DNA of 64,000 nucleotides from Bacillus sp. AFS015802 (GTDB lineage: Bacteria > Bacillota > Bacilli > Bacillales > Bacillaceae_B). The first letter of the stretch is position 1. Each line of letters starts with the position of its first letter. Below, piece by piece: positions 16,706 through 25,589 of this stretch. The stretch covers positions 42,606 to 106,605 of the forward strand of contig NZ_NTUP01000019.1 in NCBI RefSeq assembly GCF_002561455.1, given 5' to 3'. The notes under the pieces are model-generated. The model was not told where the DNA came from and ran no database searches. It was given only the letters and a program-made list of their open reading frames with translations. Position numbers and translations under genes: made by a program.

Positions 16706-18262
16706 ATGAATAAAGAGACATTACAGCAAAGCATGTACGATTTGATTGTGGAAACGTCCACGAATCTGCCAAAGGATGTGCGCCGAGCGATCCGCTCTGC
16801 GAAAGCCCGTGAGAACGCCGGTACTCGTGCAGCGATGAGCTTGGATACGATTTCAAATAACGTGAAGATGGCGGATGACAATGTATCCCCGATTTGTCAG
16901 GATACAGGTCTTCCTACATTTAAAATAAAAACACCGGTCGGCGTGAATCAGCTCCAGATCAAAGAAGCGATCTATGCGGCCATGGTACAGGCGACGAAGG
17001 ACGGGAAGCTTCGTCCAAACTCTGTTGATTCTTTGACGGGGGCTAACTCAGGGGACAACCTTGGACTCGGGACGCCGGTCATCAAGTTCGAGCAGTGGGA
17101 AAAGGATTATATCGACGCGCGCCTGATCTTAAAGGGCGGCGGTTGTGAAAATAAAAACATCCAGTACAGCCTTCCTTGTGAGCTTGAAGGACTGGGCCGT
17201 GCCGGACGTGACCTCGATGGGATCCGCAAATGCGTGATGCATTCTGTGTATCAGGCACAGGGACAAGGCTGCAGCGCCGGTTTCATCGGCGTTGGAATCG
17301 GTGGGGACCGCTCTTCCGGATATGATCTGGCCAAAGAACAATTATTCCGTTCCGTTGAGGACGTGAACCCGAATGAAGATCTTCGTAAACTGGAAGAGTA
17401 CGTGATGGAAAATGCCAATGAGCTTGGAATCGGCACAATGGGCTTCGGCGGGGAAACGACGCTCCTTGGTTGTAAGGTTGGCGTGATGAACCGCATCCCT
17501 GCGAGCTTCTTCGTATCCGTTGCGTATAACTGCTGGGCATTCCGTCGTCTGGGCGTGAAGCTTGATCCGGCGACTGGTGGGGTGGACGAATGGTTCTATC
17601 AGGAAGGCGACAAGATCGACCTGACTCAAGGGTCGCTTGCTGAGCTTGAAACGGCAGCGGCAAGTTCTGGTGAACAGCCAAATGTTGTCGTTCTTGAAGC
17701 TCCGATCACGGAAGAAAAAATCCGTGAACTGAAAGTGGGAGACGTCGTTCATATCAACGGCCGCATGTACACTGGCCGTGACGCGATCCACAAACATCTG
17801 AGCGAAAATGATGCACCGGTGGATCTTGACGGACAGATCATCTATCACTGCGGTCCGGTTATGCTGAAGGACGATGAAGGGAATTGGCATGTGAAGGCAG
17901 CCGGCCCAACAACATCGATTCGTGAAGAACCTTATCAAGGGGACATCATGAAGCGTTTCGGTATCCGCGCAGTCATCGGAAAAGGCGGAATGGGACCGAA
18001 AACCCTTGCTGCCTTGAAAGATCATGGCGGCGTGTACCTGAATGCCATCGGGGGAGCGGCTCAGTACTACGCAGACTGCATCAAAGGCGTAGATGGCGTC
18101 GACCTGATGCAGTTCGGTATCCCTGAAGCGATGTGGCACTTGAATGTAGAAGGCTTCACAGCCGTTGTGACGATGGATTCACATGGGAACAGCCTTCATG
18201 AAGAAGTCGACAAATCCTCTTTGGAAAAACTGGCTCAGTTCAAAGAGAAGGTTTTCAAATAA
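16706..18262 (+). CDS. fumA: Class I (iron-sulfur) fumarate hydratase
   Basis: The 518-residue protein joins the alpha domain (to about residue 290) and beta domain of Fe-S hydro-lyases in one chain. Three cysteines that bind a 4Fe-4S cluster are visible in ICQDTGLP, GQGCSAGF and LLGCKVGV. The beta domain has YHCGPVM and the catalytic-loop GKGGMGPKTL. It should interconvert fumarate and malate in the TCA cycle. B. subtilis uses the unrelated class II CitG, so this oxygen-labile enzyme is an addition or replacement. A GGGGGAG ribosome site precedes the ATG. Confidence 0.9.
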   Translation: MNKETLQQSMYDLIVETSTNLPKDVRRAIRSAKARENAGTRAAMSLDTISNNVKMADDNVSPICQDTGLPTFKIKTPVGVNQLQIKEAIYAAMVQATKDGKLRPNSVDSLTGANSGDNLGLGTPVIKFEQWEKDYIDARLILKGGGCENKNIQYSLPCELEGLGRAGRDLDGIRKCVMHSVYQAQGQGCSAGFIGVGIGGDRSSGYDLAKEQLFRSVEDVNPNEDLRKLEEYVMENANELGIGTMGFGGETTLLGCKVGVMNRIPASFFVSVAYNCWAFRRLGVKLDPATGGVDEWFYQEGDKIDLTQGSLAELETAAASSGEQPNVVVLEAPITEEKIRELKVGDVVHINGRMYTGRDAIHKHLSENDAPVDLDGQIIYHCGPVMLKDDEGNWHVKAAGPTTSIREEPYQGDIMKRFGIRAVIGKGGMGPKTLAALKDHGGVYLNAIGGAAQYYADCIKGVDGVDLMQFGIPEAMWHLNVEGFTAVVTMDSHGNSLHEEVDKSSLEKLAQFKEKVFK

Positions 18263-18270
18263 GAAAAAGG

Positions 18271-18303
18271 AACCACCTCGCACAGTTGCGGGGTGGTTTT
18301 TCT
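18271..18303 (+). terminator. Terminator of the fumarase gene
   Basis: AACCACCTCGC pairs with GCGGGGTGGTT (one wobble); a T run follows. Confidence 0.85.
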
Positions 18304-18386
18304 ATTGGGTATTTATGTTAAAATCAGGATGAAACCTTTATGTGCGTTCTTCCGTATTACATACAAACAGGTTGTGGAGGGCTACT

Positions 18387-18959
18387 ATGATTTTCAATAA
18401 ACTATTTGGCATGTTGATTCTTAGCTTGATGGTCTTTTTGACAGGGTGTGCCGCAAATCCCGAAAAAGAGGCGGATATCACCTCCATCGAGGATGTAAGT
18501 GTGGATACATTAAAGGAAAATAGCGGAACCTATGTAGGGGATAATTCTAAAGTTCAGGCGATCCTGCAAGAGCTTCCAGGCGGTGAAACGATAAAGGAAA
18601 TCGATCTTTCCGGTGAAATGGTGAAGGTGACATACGGCTTTGAGGAAGAAGGGAAGCTGTCTGAAAGTGATGTGAATGAGTACTGGTTCGACGGCACCAA
18701 CGTCAACCGGAAAAACTTTTACTACAACGCCATCTATTTAACACTCCTTATTCCCAACGCAAAAGAATATCACTTCACCGTCGATGAATCCATGGTATCC
18801 GTCTCCAGGGACAAAATGGTCGCCGGTCTGTCCAAAGAATTCAGCGACTTTCCAAAAGGCGATAAGATCTGGGACAAAAAAACCGTCTCCACCTTCATCG
18901 ACGAACACAAAGGGAAATTGACCCAAATGGCGACAAAGTATCAGACGTTTTTTGAGTAG
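18387..18959 (+). CDS. Lipoprotein with a DUF4825-like domain
   Basis: The 190-residue protein has a lipoprotein signal peptide ending in the lipobox FLTGC (Cys about residue 20), so it should be anchored outside the membrane. The region around TYVGDNSKVQAILQELPGG resembles the opening of DUF4825. The function is unknown. The ATG at 18387 has GGAGG 6 bases upstream; an in-frame start at 18342 would add a hydrophilic leader before the signal and lacks a ribosome site. Confidence 0.65.
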   Translation: MIFNKLFGMLILSLMVFLTGCAANPEKEADITSIEDVSVDTLKENSGTYVGDNSKVQAILQELPGGETIKEIDLSGEMVKVTYGFEEEGKLSESDVNEYWFDGTNVNRKNFYYNAIYLTLLIPNAKEYHFTVDESMVSVSRDKMVAGLSKEFSDFPKGDKIWDKKTVSTFIDEHKGKLTQMATKYQTFFE

Positions 18960-18968
18960 AGGGACCTT
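18959..18968 (+). repeat. Shortened copy of the dispersed motif
   Basis: GAGGGACCTT lacks the central CGGA of the 14-mer. It overlaps the stop codon of the lipoprotein gene. Confidence 0.35.
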
Positions 18969-19148
18969 TGATGGTCATTTGAAGTGAAGGTGCCGCAACG
19001 ATCGCCCAAGAGCCGCAACAAACCGTATAAATCCACTGCCCATCAGGCTGATTCTGCACGAACACCCATTTATGGATACTATTAGTACACATGAATCCTT
19101 CCACTTCTCAAAAACTAAGGGAAACGGAAGCGAAAGAAGGGTTCAATT

Positions 19149-19922
19149 TTGCGAAAATCACTAAAAGTGTTGATGATAGCGGCAATCTTAGTATTGCTCA
19201 TACCGGCTCAGGCTTATGCAGTATCGAATAATCCAATCGGCTGGGGATTCAAAAAGAGTCAAAATGAAGAGCAGCCGGAAGCAGGAGCTGCCTATGATCA
19301 GCTTCTTGAGAAGTACGATGCCTTCTATAAAGGCTCACCGGATAAAAAAGTGCTCTACGTCACATTCGACAACGGATATGAAAATGGCTATACGGAAAAA
19401 ATCCTCAATGTCCTGAAACAGGAAAAAGTGCCAGCCACGTTTTTCGTGACCGGTCACTATTTGCTCAGCGCAGAGGACCTCGTCAAGCGAATGGTGAAAG
19501 AAGGACATATCATCGGGAACCATTCCTGGCATCACCCTGACTTCACGGCAAGCTCCGATCAAAAGATCAGGGAAGAGCTCCAAAAAGTGAAAGTCAAAAC
19601 GAAGGAATTGACGGGGCAAAAAAAGATGAAATATTTGCGACCTCCAAGGGGCGTGTTTTCAGAACGTACGCTCCAGATTGCAAAAGAGGAAGGCTACACA
19701 CACGTCTTCTGGTCACTCGCGTTCATCGATTGGAAGACCGATCAGCAAAAAGGATGGAAATACTCCTATGACAACATCATGGCCCAGGCCCATCCTGGTG
19801 CCATCATCCTGCTGCACTCCGTCTCTAAAGACAACGCAGACGCACTCGAAAAAGCCATCCAGGACCTAAAAAAACGGGGCTACACCTTCAAAAGCCTGGA
19901 TGAGCATCCGATGATGAAATAA
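19149..19922 (+). CDS. pdaA: Peptidoglycan N-acetylmuramic acid deacetylase PdaA
   Basis: A signal peptide (cleavage near AYA, residue ~24) is followed by a NodB-type polysaccharide deacetylase domain. Family motifs are VTFDNGYENG, where the usual second Asp of TFDDG is Asn, as in PdaA, then HSWHHPDF (zinc-binding histidines) and RPPRGVFS. PdaA removes acetyl groups from muramic acid to allow muramic-delta-lactam formation in spore cortex, so the host is expected to sporulate. The start is TTG with AAGAAGGG upstream. B. subtilis pdaA (yfjS) lies in the same yfj/yfk neighbourhood. Confidence 0.9.
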   Translation: MRKSLKVLMIAAILVLLIPAQAYAVSNNPIGWGFKKSQNEEQPEAGAAYDQLLEKYDAFYKGSPDKKVLYVTFDNGYENGYTEKILNVLKQEKVPATFFVTGHYLLSAEDLVKRMVKEGHIIGNHSWHHPDFTASSDQKIREELQKVKVKTKELTGQKKMKYLRPPRGVFSERTLQIAKEEGYTHVFWSLAFIDWKTDQQKGWKYSYDNIMAQAHPGAIILLHSVSKDNADALEKAIQDLKKRGYTFKSLDEHPMMK

Positions 19923-19933
19923 GAGCCTGAATA

Positions 19934-19992
19934 AGAGGGACGGACCTTCATTCCTAGGACTTGGTCCTAGGAATGAAGGTCCGTCCCTCTTC
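19934..19992. repeat. Perfect 28-bp inverted repeat built on the dispersed motif
   Basis: Arms 19934-19961 and 19965-19992 are exact reverse complements around the loop TTG. Each arm begins with the 14-mer and extends through TCATTCCTAGGAC. The right arm ends 8 bases before the extended -10 of yfjP. It lies 12 bases after the pdaA stop and could also terminate that transcript. Confidence 0.9.
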
Positions 19993-19999
19993 TGTTTAT

Positions 20000-20008
20000 G
20001 CTATAATA
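20000..20008 (+). promoter_or_regulatory. Extended -10 promoter of yfjP
   Basis: TGCTATAAT, an extended -10 element, 34 bases before the start. No good -35 is present; the right arm of the inverted repeat occupies that position. Confidence 0.5.
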
Positions 20009-20041
20009 CACATACAAGTTTTGTGCGGAAGGATGAGGACG

Positions 20042-20911
20042 ATGGCAGTCAGGAATGTTAAGATAGATGGTCCGTATGATTTTGATCGGGTGCTGGAGCG
20101 GTTGGCGCTGGATCCGTTGAATGCTGTGGATCCGGTCAACCGGAGCGTGAAGGTCCCTTACTATCTCCCGGATGGGATGGGAGAGGTCATAGAGGTTCAG
20201 GCAATTGGCACAACGGACGAGCCGCAGTTTAGTATCACCTTTGAGAATGACGAGAATCTTGAAGAAAAGCAACAGAGAATCGCAAACATATTCCAATGGC
20301 AAACCGGTCTCCACGATATGCACGCGCATTTTCTTAAAACCGACCTGAAACCTATCTTTGAGGAACATATCGGAACCCCGCTCGTCCTGGAGTTCGATCC
20401 CTTCGCCACCATCATCAAAAGCATTATCCATCAGCAGCTGAACCTGAAGTTCGCCTTCACCTTGACCCATCGTTTTGTCACGACATATGGATGGGAAAAG
20501 GATGGAGTGTGGTTTTATCCATCACCGGAAAAAGTAGTGGACCTCACGGTGGAAGAACTGCGGGAGCTTCAGTTCAGTCAGCGGAAAGCGGAGTATGTGA
20601 TTGAAGTCGCTCAGAAGGTATCAAGTGGTGAACTGGATCTTGAACAGTTATCCGGTCAATCCGACGAAGAAGTCATCAAAGAACTGACCAAAATCCGCGG
20701 AATCGGACCCTGGACCGCCCAGAGCTTCCTCCTATTCGGACTCGGCCGCCCGAATCTGTTTCCGAAAGCGGACATCGGCATCCAAAACGCCATCAAAAAG
20801 CTATTCCAGATGGAAGAGAAACCGACCATGGACGAGCTGGATGAATTCAGCGCAGCCTGGCATCCTTATTTAAGCTACGCATCACTGTATTTATGGAGAA
20901 GTATCGAATAG
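20042..20911 (+). CDS. yfjP: DNA-3-methyladenine glycosylase, YfjP-like (AlkA family)
   Basis: The 289-residue protein has the helix-hairpin-helix-GPD fold: IRGIGPWTAQSFLLFGLGR, then the catalytic aspartate in FPKADIGIQNA. The N-terminal 100 residues form the AlkA-like beta domain. It should excise alkylated purines to start base excision repair. I use the ATG at 20042, which has GGAAGGATGAGG just upstream and gives the length of B. subtilis YfjP; the frame extends back to 19961 through the inverted repeat without a plausible start. Confidence 0.87.
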   Translation: MAVRNVKIDGPYDFDRVLERLALDPLNAVDPVNRSVKVPYYLPDGMGEVIEVQAIGTTDEPQFSITFENDENLEEKQQRIANIFQWQTGLHDMHAHFLKTDLKPIFEEHIGTPLVLEFDPFATIIKSIIHQQLNLKFAFTLTHRFVTTYGWEKDGVWFYPSPEKVVDLTVEELRELQFSQRKAEYVIEVAQKVSSGELDLEQLSGQSDEEVIKELTKIRGIGPWTAQSFLLFGLGRPNLFPKADIGIQNAIKKLFQMEEKPTMDELDEFSAAWHPYLSYASLYLWRSIE

Positions 20912-20926
20912 AACGGACGTGAACCA

Positions 20927-22330
20927 ATGAAAAAGCAATACGCAAAAAAACCACAACACAATGAAGTGAAAATCGAGCTGAAACAGCAGTTTCCTCTGAC
21001 CATAAAGAAAATCGGCATCAACGGGGAAGGGGTCGGTTTCTTCAAACGTAAAATCGTCTTCGTTCCGGGAGCCCTTACAGGCGAAGAAGTAGTCGTGGAA
21101 GTGACCAAGGTCCACCCGAAATTCACCGAAGCCCGCATCAAGAAGATCCGGAAAAAGTCACCACAGCGTACCAAAGCACCATGCCCGGTATACGAGCAGT
21201 GCGGGGGCTGCCAGCTTCAGCATTTGTCTTACGAAGGACAGCTTGACGCCAAGCGCGACATCCTACTTCAATCACTCGAGCGTCACACAAAGCTCAAGCT
21301 TGATGACATGGATATCCGTCCGACGATCGGAATGGACAACCCGTGGCACTACCGGAACAAAAGCCAGTTCCAGGTCGGTACGCAAAACGGGAAAGCTATT
21401 GCAGGCTTATACAGCATGAATTCCAACAAGCTGATCGACATCGATGAGTGCATCGTGCAGCACCCGCTCACGAATAAAGTGACAAACGAAATCAAGCGGA
21501 TCATCAACGACTTCAATATCCCTGTTTTTGATGAAAAAAAGAAAAAGCCGATCCTGAAAACGATCGTGACGCGTGTCGGGTTTGAAACAGGGGAAGTTCA
21601 GGTCGTACTCGTGACGTCCGAGAAAAAGATCCCACGAAAGGAATTGCTGATTTCGGAAATTCAGAAACGTCTTCCTGAAGTCGTTTCCATTGCCCAAAAC
21701 ATCAATCCGCAGAAAACGGCCCTTGTCTTCGGGGACGAAACAATCCATCTGTCCGGAAAAGAAAGCATTGAAGAACGTCTGGAAGAGTTCACCTATGAAC
21801 TGTCCGCACGGGCATTTTTCCAGCTGAATCCGATCCAGACGAGCAAGCTGTATAACGAAGCGAAACTAGCAGCTGCCCTCACAGGTGAAGAAAAAGTTGT
21901 CGATGCCTACTGCGGAGTCGGTACCATCGGGTTATGGCTGGCAGACGGTGCCAAAGAGATCCGAGGCATGGACGTCATCAAGGAAGGAATCGATGACGCG
22001 AAGAAGAATGCTGTAAAATTTGGAGTCGAGCATGCCGAATACTTCGTAGGCGGTGCCGAAACGCTCATGCCAAAATGGAAAAATGAAGGGTGGCGTCCGG
22101 ACGTCGTCGTGGTCGATCCGCCGAGGACGGGCTGTGACAACAAGCTTCTCGATACGTTGAAAGAAGTGAAGCCCAAGACGTTCGTCTATGTCTCCTGCAA
22201 TCCATCGACCCTCGCGAAAGACATTGATTATTTGAAGAAGCAGTATCGTGTCGAGTATTTGCAGCCGGTGGATATGTTCCCGCAGACCGCCCATGTGGAG
22301 GTTGTGGCGAAGCTGGTTCTTAAGTTGTAA
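20927..22330 (+). CDS. rlmD: TrmA/RumA-family 23S rRNA (uracil-5-)-methyltransferase, YfjO-like
   Basis: The 467-residue protein has an N-terminal TRAM domain (about 20-85), a cysteine cluster for a 4Fe-4S centre ([15 protein letters not shown], about 85), a SAM-binding core ([14 protein letters not shown]), and the catalytic cysteine in [12 protein letters not shown] near the C-terminus. The family methylates uridine 1939 (and 747) of 23S rRNA. In B. subtilis the paralog YefA (RlmCD) is the proven enzyme and YfjO's role is unclear, so the symbol is family-level. It starts 15 bases after yfjP. Confidence 0.85.
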   Translation: MKKQYAKKPQHNEVKIELKQQFPLTIKKIGINGEGVGFFKRKIVFVPGALTGEEVVVEVTKVHPKFTEARIKKIRKKSPQRTKAPCPVYEQCGGCQLQHLSYEGQLDAKRDILLQSLERHTKLKLDDMDIRPTIGMDNPWHYRNKSQFQVGTQNGKAIAGLYSMNSNKLIDIDECIVQHPLTNKVTNEIKRIINDFNIPVFDEKKKKPILKTIVTRVGFETGEVQVVLVTSEKKIPRKELLISEIQKRLPEVVSIAQNINPQKTALVFGDETIHLSGKESIEERLEEFTYELSARAFFQLNPIQTSKLYNEAKLAAALTGEEKVVDAYCGVGTIGLWLADGAKEIRGMDVIKEGIDDAKKNAVKFGVEHAEYFVGGAETLMPKWKNEGWRPDVVVVDPPRTGCDNKLLDTLKEVKPKTFVYVSCNPSTLAKDIDYLKKQYRVEYLQPVDMFPQTAHVEVVAKLVLKL

Positions 22331-22399
22331 CTAACCAATTAGCTCACTATCCTGATTTCATCCACAAGTGAATAAGATTTCGTTAAAAAACATTAGGAA

Positions 22400-22432
22400 A
22401 ACAGGGCTATCCCATATGGGTTAGCCCTGTTT
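22400..22432 (+). terminator. Terminator after the rRNA methyltransferase gene
   Basis: AACAGGGCTA pairs with TAGCCCTGTT; a short T run follows. The rest of 22331-22583 is AT-rich and holds no supported gene. Confidence 0.7.
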
Positions 22433-22583
22433 GGGTATTGAATTAGTCGAATACCTTCTTGGATTAGGTGAAAATATAATAAAAAATGATAGCGGTGAAC
22501 CCAACCTTATACCGTCTTGTTTAAGGTATGTTCGATTTTACACTTATTCATTTTTTGTTCGTGGAACTTCAAGAAAAATACTA

Positions 22584-23051
22584 TTACAAATTTATAAATT
22601 TAATAAAAGTTGTTATTGGAAACCAGATAACTAGGGGTAGTAACCACCAGATGGCAACCTTCGAATAACGTGAATATAACCATAAAATGATTAAACTCTG
22701 TATGATACCCATTACATCACTAATAAAAATGGCTAACACGCTTTGTTCAGTAACGGCGGTATTTGGAAAAAAAGAAATAATGCCCAGTATAAACCACAGG
22801 AAAATAACCATGGCTCCACGTACATCCTCTTCTTCCCTCTTCAACCAAACAAGCCATGTTGCAATCCCAAAAGTGGGTATGACGATTAACCATGCCACCC
22901 AAAAAAAGGATTCGCCTGGAGCAGTATCTAGGTTTTCGTTCGGAGGTGCAAAATGAAAACCTAGTCCTGCAGAAATCATCACAACCACCAATGTTCCAAT
23001 TGAAAACAATACTCCCATCCATTTTTCTTTTACTGTTAATTCTTTAAACAT
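22584..23051 (-). CDS. Membrane protein, possibly a divergent TspO/MBR-like protein
   Basis: The 155-residue protein has five hydrophobic segments. The pattern FWVAWLIVIPTFGIATWLVW and the ending WWLLPLVIWFPITTFIKF recall helices 2 and 5 of TspO/MBR proteins, which bind porphyrins or cholesterol, and the length fits. The match is partial and the usual Pro-Pro-Gly region is altered. AAGGAGAG precedes the ATG. The gene is clearly more AT-rich than its neighbours and divergent from a TetR regulator, whose operators overlap its promoter region. Confidence 0.6.
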   Translation of the reverse strand: MFKELTVKEKWMGVLFSIGTLVVVMISAGLGFHFAPPNENLDTAPGESFFWVAWLIVIPTFGIATWLVWLKREEEDVRGAMVIFLWFILGIISFFPNTAVTEQSVLAIFISDVMGIIQSLIILWLYSRYSKVAIWWLLPLVIWFPITTFIKFINL

Positions 23052-23088
23052 ATAAATACTCTCCTTAAATATACTATATAGAATTTAG

Positions 23089-23102
23089 ATACTAATTAGT
23101 AT
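23089..23102. promoter_or_regulatory. Palindromic operator 1 of the TetR pair
   Basis: ATACTAATTAGTAT is a perfect 14-base palindrome in the divergent promoter region. Confidence 0.65.
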
Positions 23103-23123
23103 TTTCTTTTTTATGGTACAATA

Positions 23124-23137
23124 ATACTTATTAGTAT
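23124..23137. promoter_or_regulatory. Palindromic operator 2 of the TetR pair
   Basis: ATACTTATTAGTAT is a near-copy of operator 1 placed 35 bases further. It follows a likely -10 TACAAT (23117-23122) for the regulator gene. Confidence 0.6.
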
Positions 23138-23163
23138 GTCAAACAGAAATAAGGAGAATATTT

Positions 23164-23763
23164 ATGCCGAAAAGACTAACAATGGAAGAGAAAAAATTAC
23201 TAACCATAGAAAAACTACTCGATTCAGCAGAGATTGTATTCTCTAAAAAAGGATATAACGGAGCATCTGTAGAAGAGATTGCCGAAGAGGCAGGTTATTC
23301 AAAGGGAGCAGTTTACTCAAACTTTAATAATAAGGAGAATTTATTCTTAGCATTATTTGATAGACGTTTTAATATAGAGGCAGGTGAGTGGGGAAACGTA
23401 TTTGAGGAAAAATTAGATAATGCATCCAGGGCGGAAAAAGTAGAGGAATTGCTTATAACCCATCAGAAAAGAAATGTGGATACCCAATGGACAATGTTGA
23501 TGTTAGAGTTCACTTTGTTCGCACTGCGAAATGAAAGTGCTAAACAAAAGCTGGCTGAAAGATATCAACAAATCATGTTATCAATGACAGAATCAATAAC
23601 CGAACACTTTAGTAACAATGGACATGATGCAAACAAAGATCAAATAAAAGAAATTGTGTTATCACTACTAAGTCTTGAGACAGGATTGAAAATTATTGAA
23701 TCATTAAACCCAGAACTAATTGAAGATGGATTCAGGTCAAGAACATATAAAATGTTTTTATAA
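23164..23763 (+). CDS. TetR/AcrR-family transcriptional regulator
   Basis: The 199-residue protein has an N-terminal TetR DNA-binding domain (about 10-60) with AEIVFSKKGYNGASVEEIAEEAGYSKGAVYSNFNNKENLF, shown here as two joined motif parts: AEIVFSKKGYNGASVEEIA and YSKGAVYSNFNNKENLF. The rest is a helical ligand-binding domain of unknown specificity. AAGGAG lies 10 bases before the ATG. Two palindromes (23089-23102, 23124-23137) upstream suggest repression of itself and of the divergent membrane protein. Base composition is AT-rich like its partner. Confidence 0.85.
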   Translation: MPKRLTMEEKKLLTIEKLLDSAEIVFSKKGYNGASVEEIAEEAGYSKGAVYSNFNNKENLFLALFDRRFNIEAGEWGNVFEEKLDNASRAEKVEELLITHQKRNVDTQWTMLMLEFTLFALRNESAKQKLAERYQQIMLSMTESITEHFSNNGHDANKDQIKEIVLSLLSLETGLKIIESLNPELIEDGFRSRTYKMFL

Positions 23764-23792
23764 TATCTCTCTATTAAAAAGTACAAATTACA

Positions 23793-23826
23793 GGCATCCC
23801 TCCATCACCAAGGGATGCCCATTTTG
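23793..23826 (+). terminator. Terminator of the TetR gene
   Basis: GGCATCCCT and AGGGATGCC form a perfect stem followed by CATTTT. Confidence 0.8.
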
Positions 23827-23920
23827 AATTTTGCGGGCACATCCTTCAAGCAGATGTCTGTTCAAATAGCTTAACATCTATTAAGATTTCCTTTGAACAA
23901 CCACAAGGAGGCAAAAAATC

Positions 23921-25042
23921 ATGAACAGCAAATATAAAGAATTATTATCTCCCTATACATTTAAAAACGGAGTCGAATTAAAGAACCGTATCATCATGGC
24001 ACCGATGACGAACTTTTCATCGGATGAGAAAGGCAATGTCACGGATGCAGAGGTTGCCTACTATGAAAGGCGTTCGAAAGATGTGAGTATGGTCATCACG
24101 GCATGCACCTATGTAACGCCTGATGGAAAGGGGTTCCCGGGTGAATTTGGAGGGGATACGGATGAAATGATCCCAAGCCTTGAACGATTGGCGAAGGGAA
24201 TCAAGGATCAAGGGGCAAAAGCCGTCCTCCAGATTTTCCACGGAGGTGTACAATGCCCGCCTGATCTTGTTCCGGACGGGGATGTTGTGAGTGCTAGTGA
24301 CGTAATGGGCGAGAACGGAGAGAAGAAAGCGAGAGGATTATCTGAAAAAGAGATCGAGAATATCATCGAAGCCTTCGGTGAGACGACCCGCCGCGCCATT
24401 GAAGCGGGCTATGACGGCGTGGAGATTCACGGAGCGAATGGATATCTGATCCATCAATTTTTCTCCCCGATGACGAATCAGAGAGAAGATCGTTTCGGCG
24501 GCAGTCTTGAGAACCGTATGACATTCCCACTTGCCATTGTGGATAAGGTGAAGAGCGTGGTAGAAGAGCATGCCGATCCATCTTTCCTCGTTGGATACCG
24601 TTTCTCACCTGAGGAGCCGGAAGAGAATGGATTTACGATGGGGGATACCCTTACTCTCGTGGATGCCCTTGCAGATAAAGATTTAGATTACCTTCACGTA
24701 TCCCTCTTTGACTTCTTCTCGAAACCAAGAAAAGGCGTAGAGGACCTGGAGAAAACAAGAATGGACTATCTGTTGGAAACGATCGGTGACCGCACGCCAT
24801 TGATCGGGGTAGGTTCCATCTACTCTGCAGACGATGCACATAAAGCGTTTGGGTCAGGCGTTCCACTACTTGCCCTCGGCCGCGAACTCATCATTGATCC
24901 TGATTGGCTGAAGAAAATCCAAGAAGGAAGAGAAGATGAAATCGTGACGGAGATCGATAAAGGAAAGCAGGAAGAATTGGTCGTTCCTGATCCGTTATGG
25001 AATGCGATTGTGAATACTCCTGGCTGGTTCCCAGGAGTATAA
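23921..25042 (+). CDS. Old yellow enzyme-family NAD(P)H flavin oxidoreductase (YqiG-like)
   Basis: The 373-residue TIM barrel binds FMN. Typical motifs are LKNRIIMAPMTNF at the N-terminus, the active-site pair in GVEIHGANGYLIHQF, and GGSLENRM. These enzymes reduce activated alkenes, enones or nitro compounds in the cytoplasm. B. subtilis YqiG has almost the same length and similar motifs; the natural substrate is unknown. AAGGAGG precedes the ATG, and a terminator follows at once, so it is monocistronic. Confidence 0.83.
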   Translation: MNSKYKELLSPYTFKNGVELKNRIIMAPMTNFSSDEKGNVTDAEVAYYERRSKDVSMVITACTYVTPDGKGFPGEFGGDTDEMIPSLERLAKGIKDQGAKAVLQIFHGGVQCPPDLVPDGDVVSASDVMGENGEKKARGLSEKEIENIIEAFGETTRRAIEAGYDGVEIHGANGYLIHQFFSPMTNQREDRFGGSLENRMTFPLAIVDKVKSVVEEHADPSFLVGYRFSPEEPEENGFTMGDTLTLVDALADKDLDYLHVSLFDFFSKPRKGVEDLEKTRMDYLLETIGDRTPLIGVGSIYSADDAHKAFGSGVPLLALGRELIIDPDWLKKIQEGREDEIVTEIDKGKQEELVVPDPLWNAIVNTPGWFPGV

Positions 25043-25050
25043 TATGAAAA

Positions 25051-25082
25051 AACGTCCTGTGATTCGTTCGCAGGACGTTTTG
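25051..25082 (+). terminator. Terminator of the flavin oxidoreductase gene
   Basis: AACGTCCTG pairs with CAGGACGTT; TTTTG follows. Confidence 0.8.
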
Positions 25083-25219
25083 TGTGCTTTAAAATAATAT
25101 GTGCCGGAATCACAGCTGTAGAAAAAAGGAGAACTTGACGCAGCAGATTTAGCGAGTTTTTTTGTTAGGAATCCTTAAGTGCTTATGATAGGTGATACGG
25201 TCATCAGAATTCCCGAAAA

Positions 25220-25420
25220 TTAAGCGGAAATTTTCCGGCTAAACTCAGAATGGAACTTATTTTGAGGTGAATAAGGGTAGTTTTTCCGCTTAAGAACATA
25301 AATCTTCCCCATTTTTGTGTTTTTTTAAGTTAATAGGCGGAATATTTCCGTCTATTTCAACCCTTTTTTAATAGTAATGACCAATTAAGCGGAATTTTTC
25401 CGTCTATGTTTCCGCTCTGA
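25220..25420. repeat. Cluster of GCGGAA-type short palindromes
   Basis: Copies: TTAAGCGGAAATTTTCCGGC at 25220, AGTTTTTCCGCTTAA at 25279, AATAGGCGGAATATTTCCGT at 25332, and TTAAGCGGAATTTTTCCGTC at 25385, with a half site after it. Each full copy is an inverted repeat around an AT centre. Confidence 0.75.
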
Positions 25421-25517
25421 TGCTTAACCTTATCTCCCAATCGGTAAGTGCTTCCCCTCTTTTTAAAGTGCAATTCTTTTTCCATCATTATACGTAATGT
25501 CAATCATAGATAAAGAA

Positions 25518-25545
25518 AAAGACGTATACCCATTCATACGTCTTT
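25518..25545 (-). terminator. Terminator of the TerC gene
   Basis: AAAGACGTAT and ATACGTCTTT form a perfect stem; on the minus strand TTTCTTTATC follows. Confidence 0.75.
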
Positions 25546-25589
25546 CTCTTAAGATTGACACCAAAACAGCATCCTTGATCCGTTTTCTT

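Larger units (their letters stand above)
25043..25589. other. 547-base non-coding gap with palindromic repeats
   Basis: It holds the oxidoreductase terminator, a cluster of GCGGAA/TTCCGC palindromes (25220-25420) and the terC terminator. No supported ORF. Confidence 0.7.

Noticed and set aside
18895..19104. Minus-strand ORF of up to 69 codons beginning near MCTNSIHKWVF, between the DUF4825-like and pdaA genes
   Set aside because: Its purine-rich upstream bases are too close to the start and the C-terminal third is antisense to the lipoprotein gene. A short real gene cannot be excluded, but the support is too thin.
19934..19992. Insertion-sequence ends
   Set aside because: The arms are separated by 3 bases only, with no transposase gene and no visible target duplication.
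22431..22634. 67-codon plus-strand ORF after the rRNA methyltransferase gene
   Set aside because: No ATG with a ribosome site. It starts inside the terminator and runs into the antisense end of the membrane protein gene.
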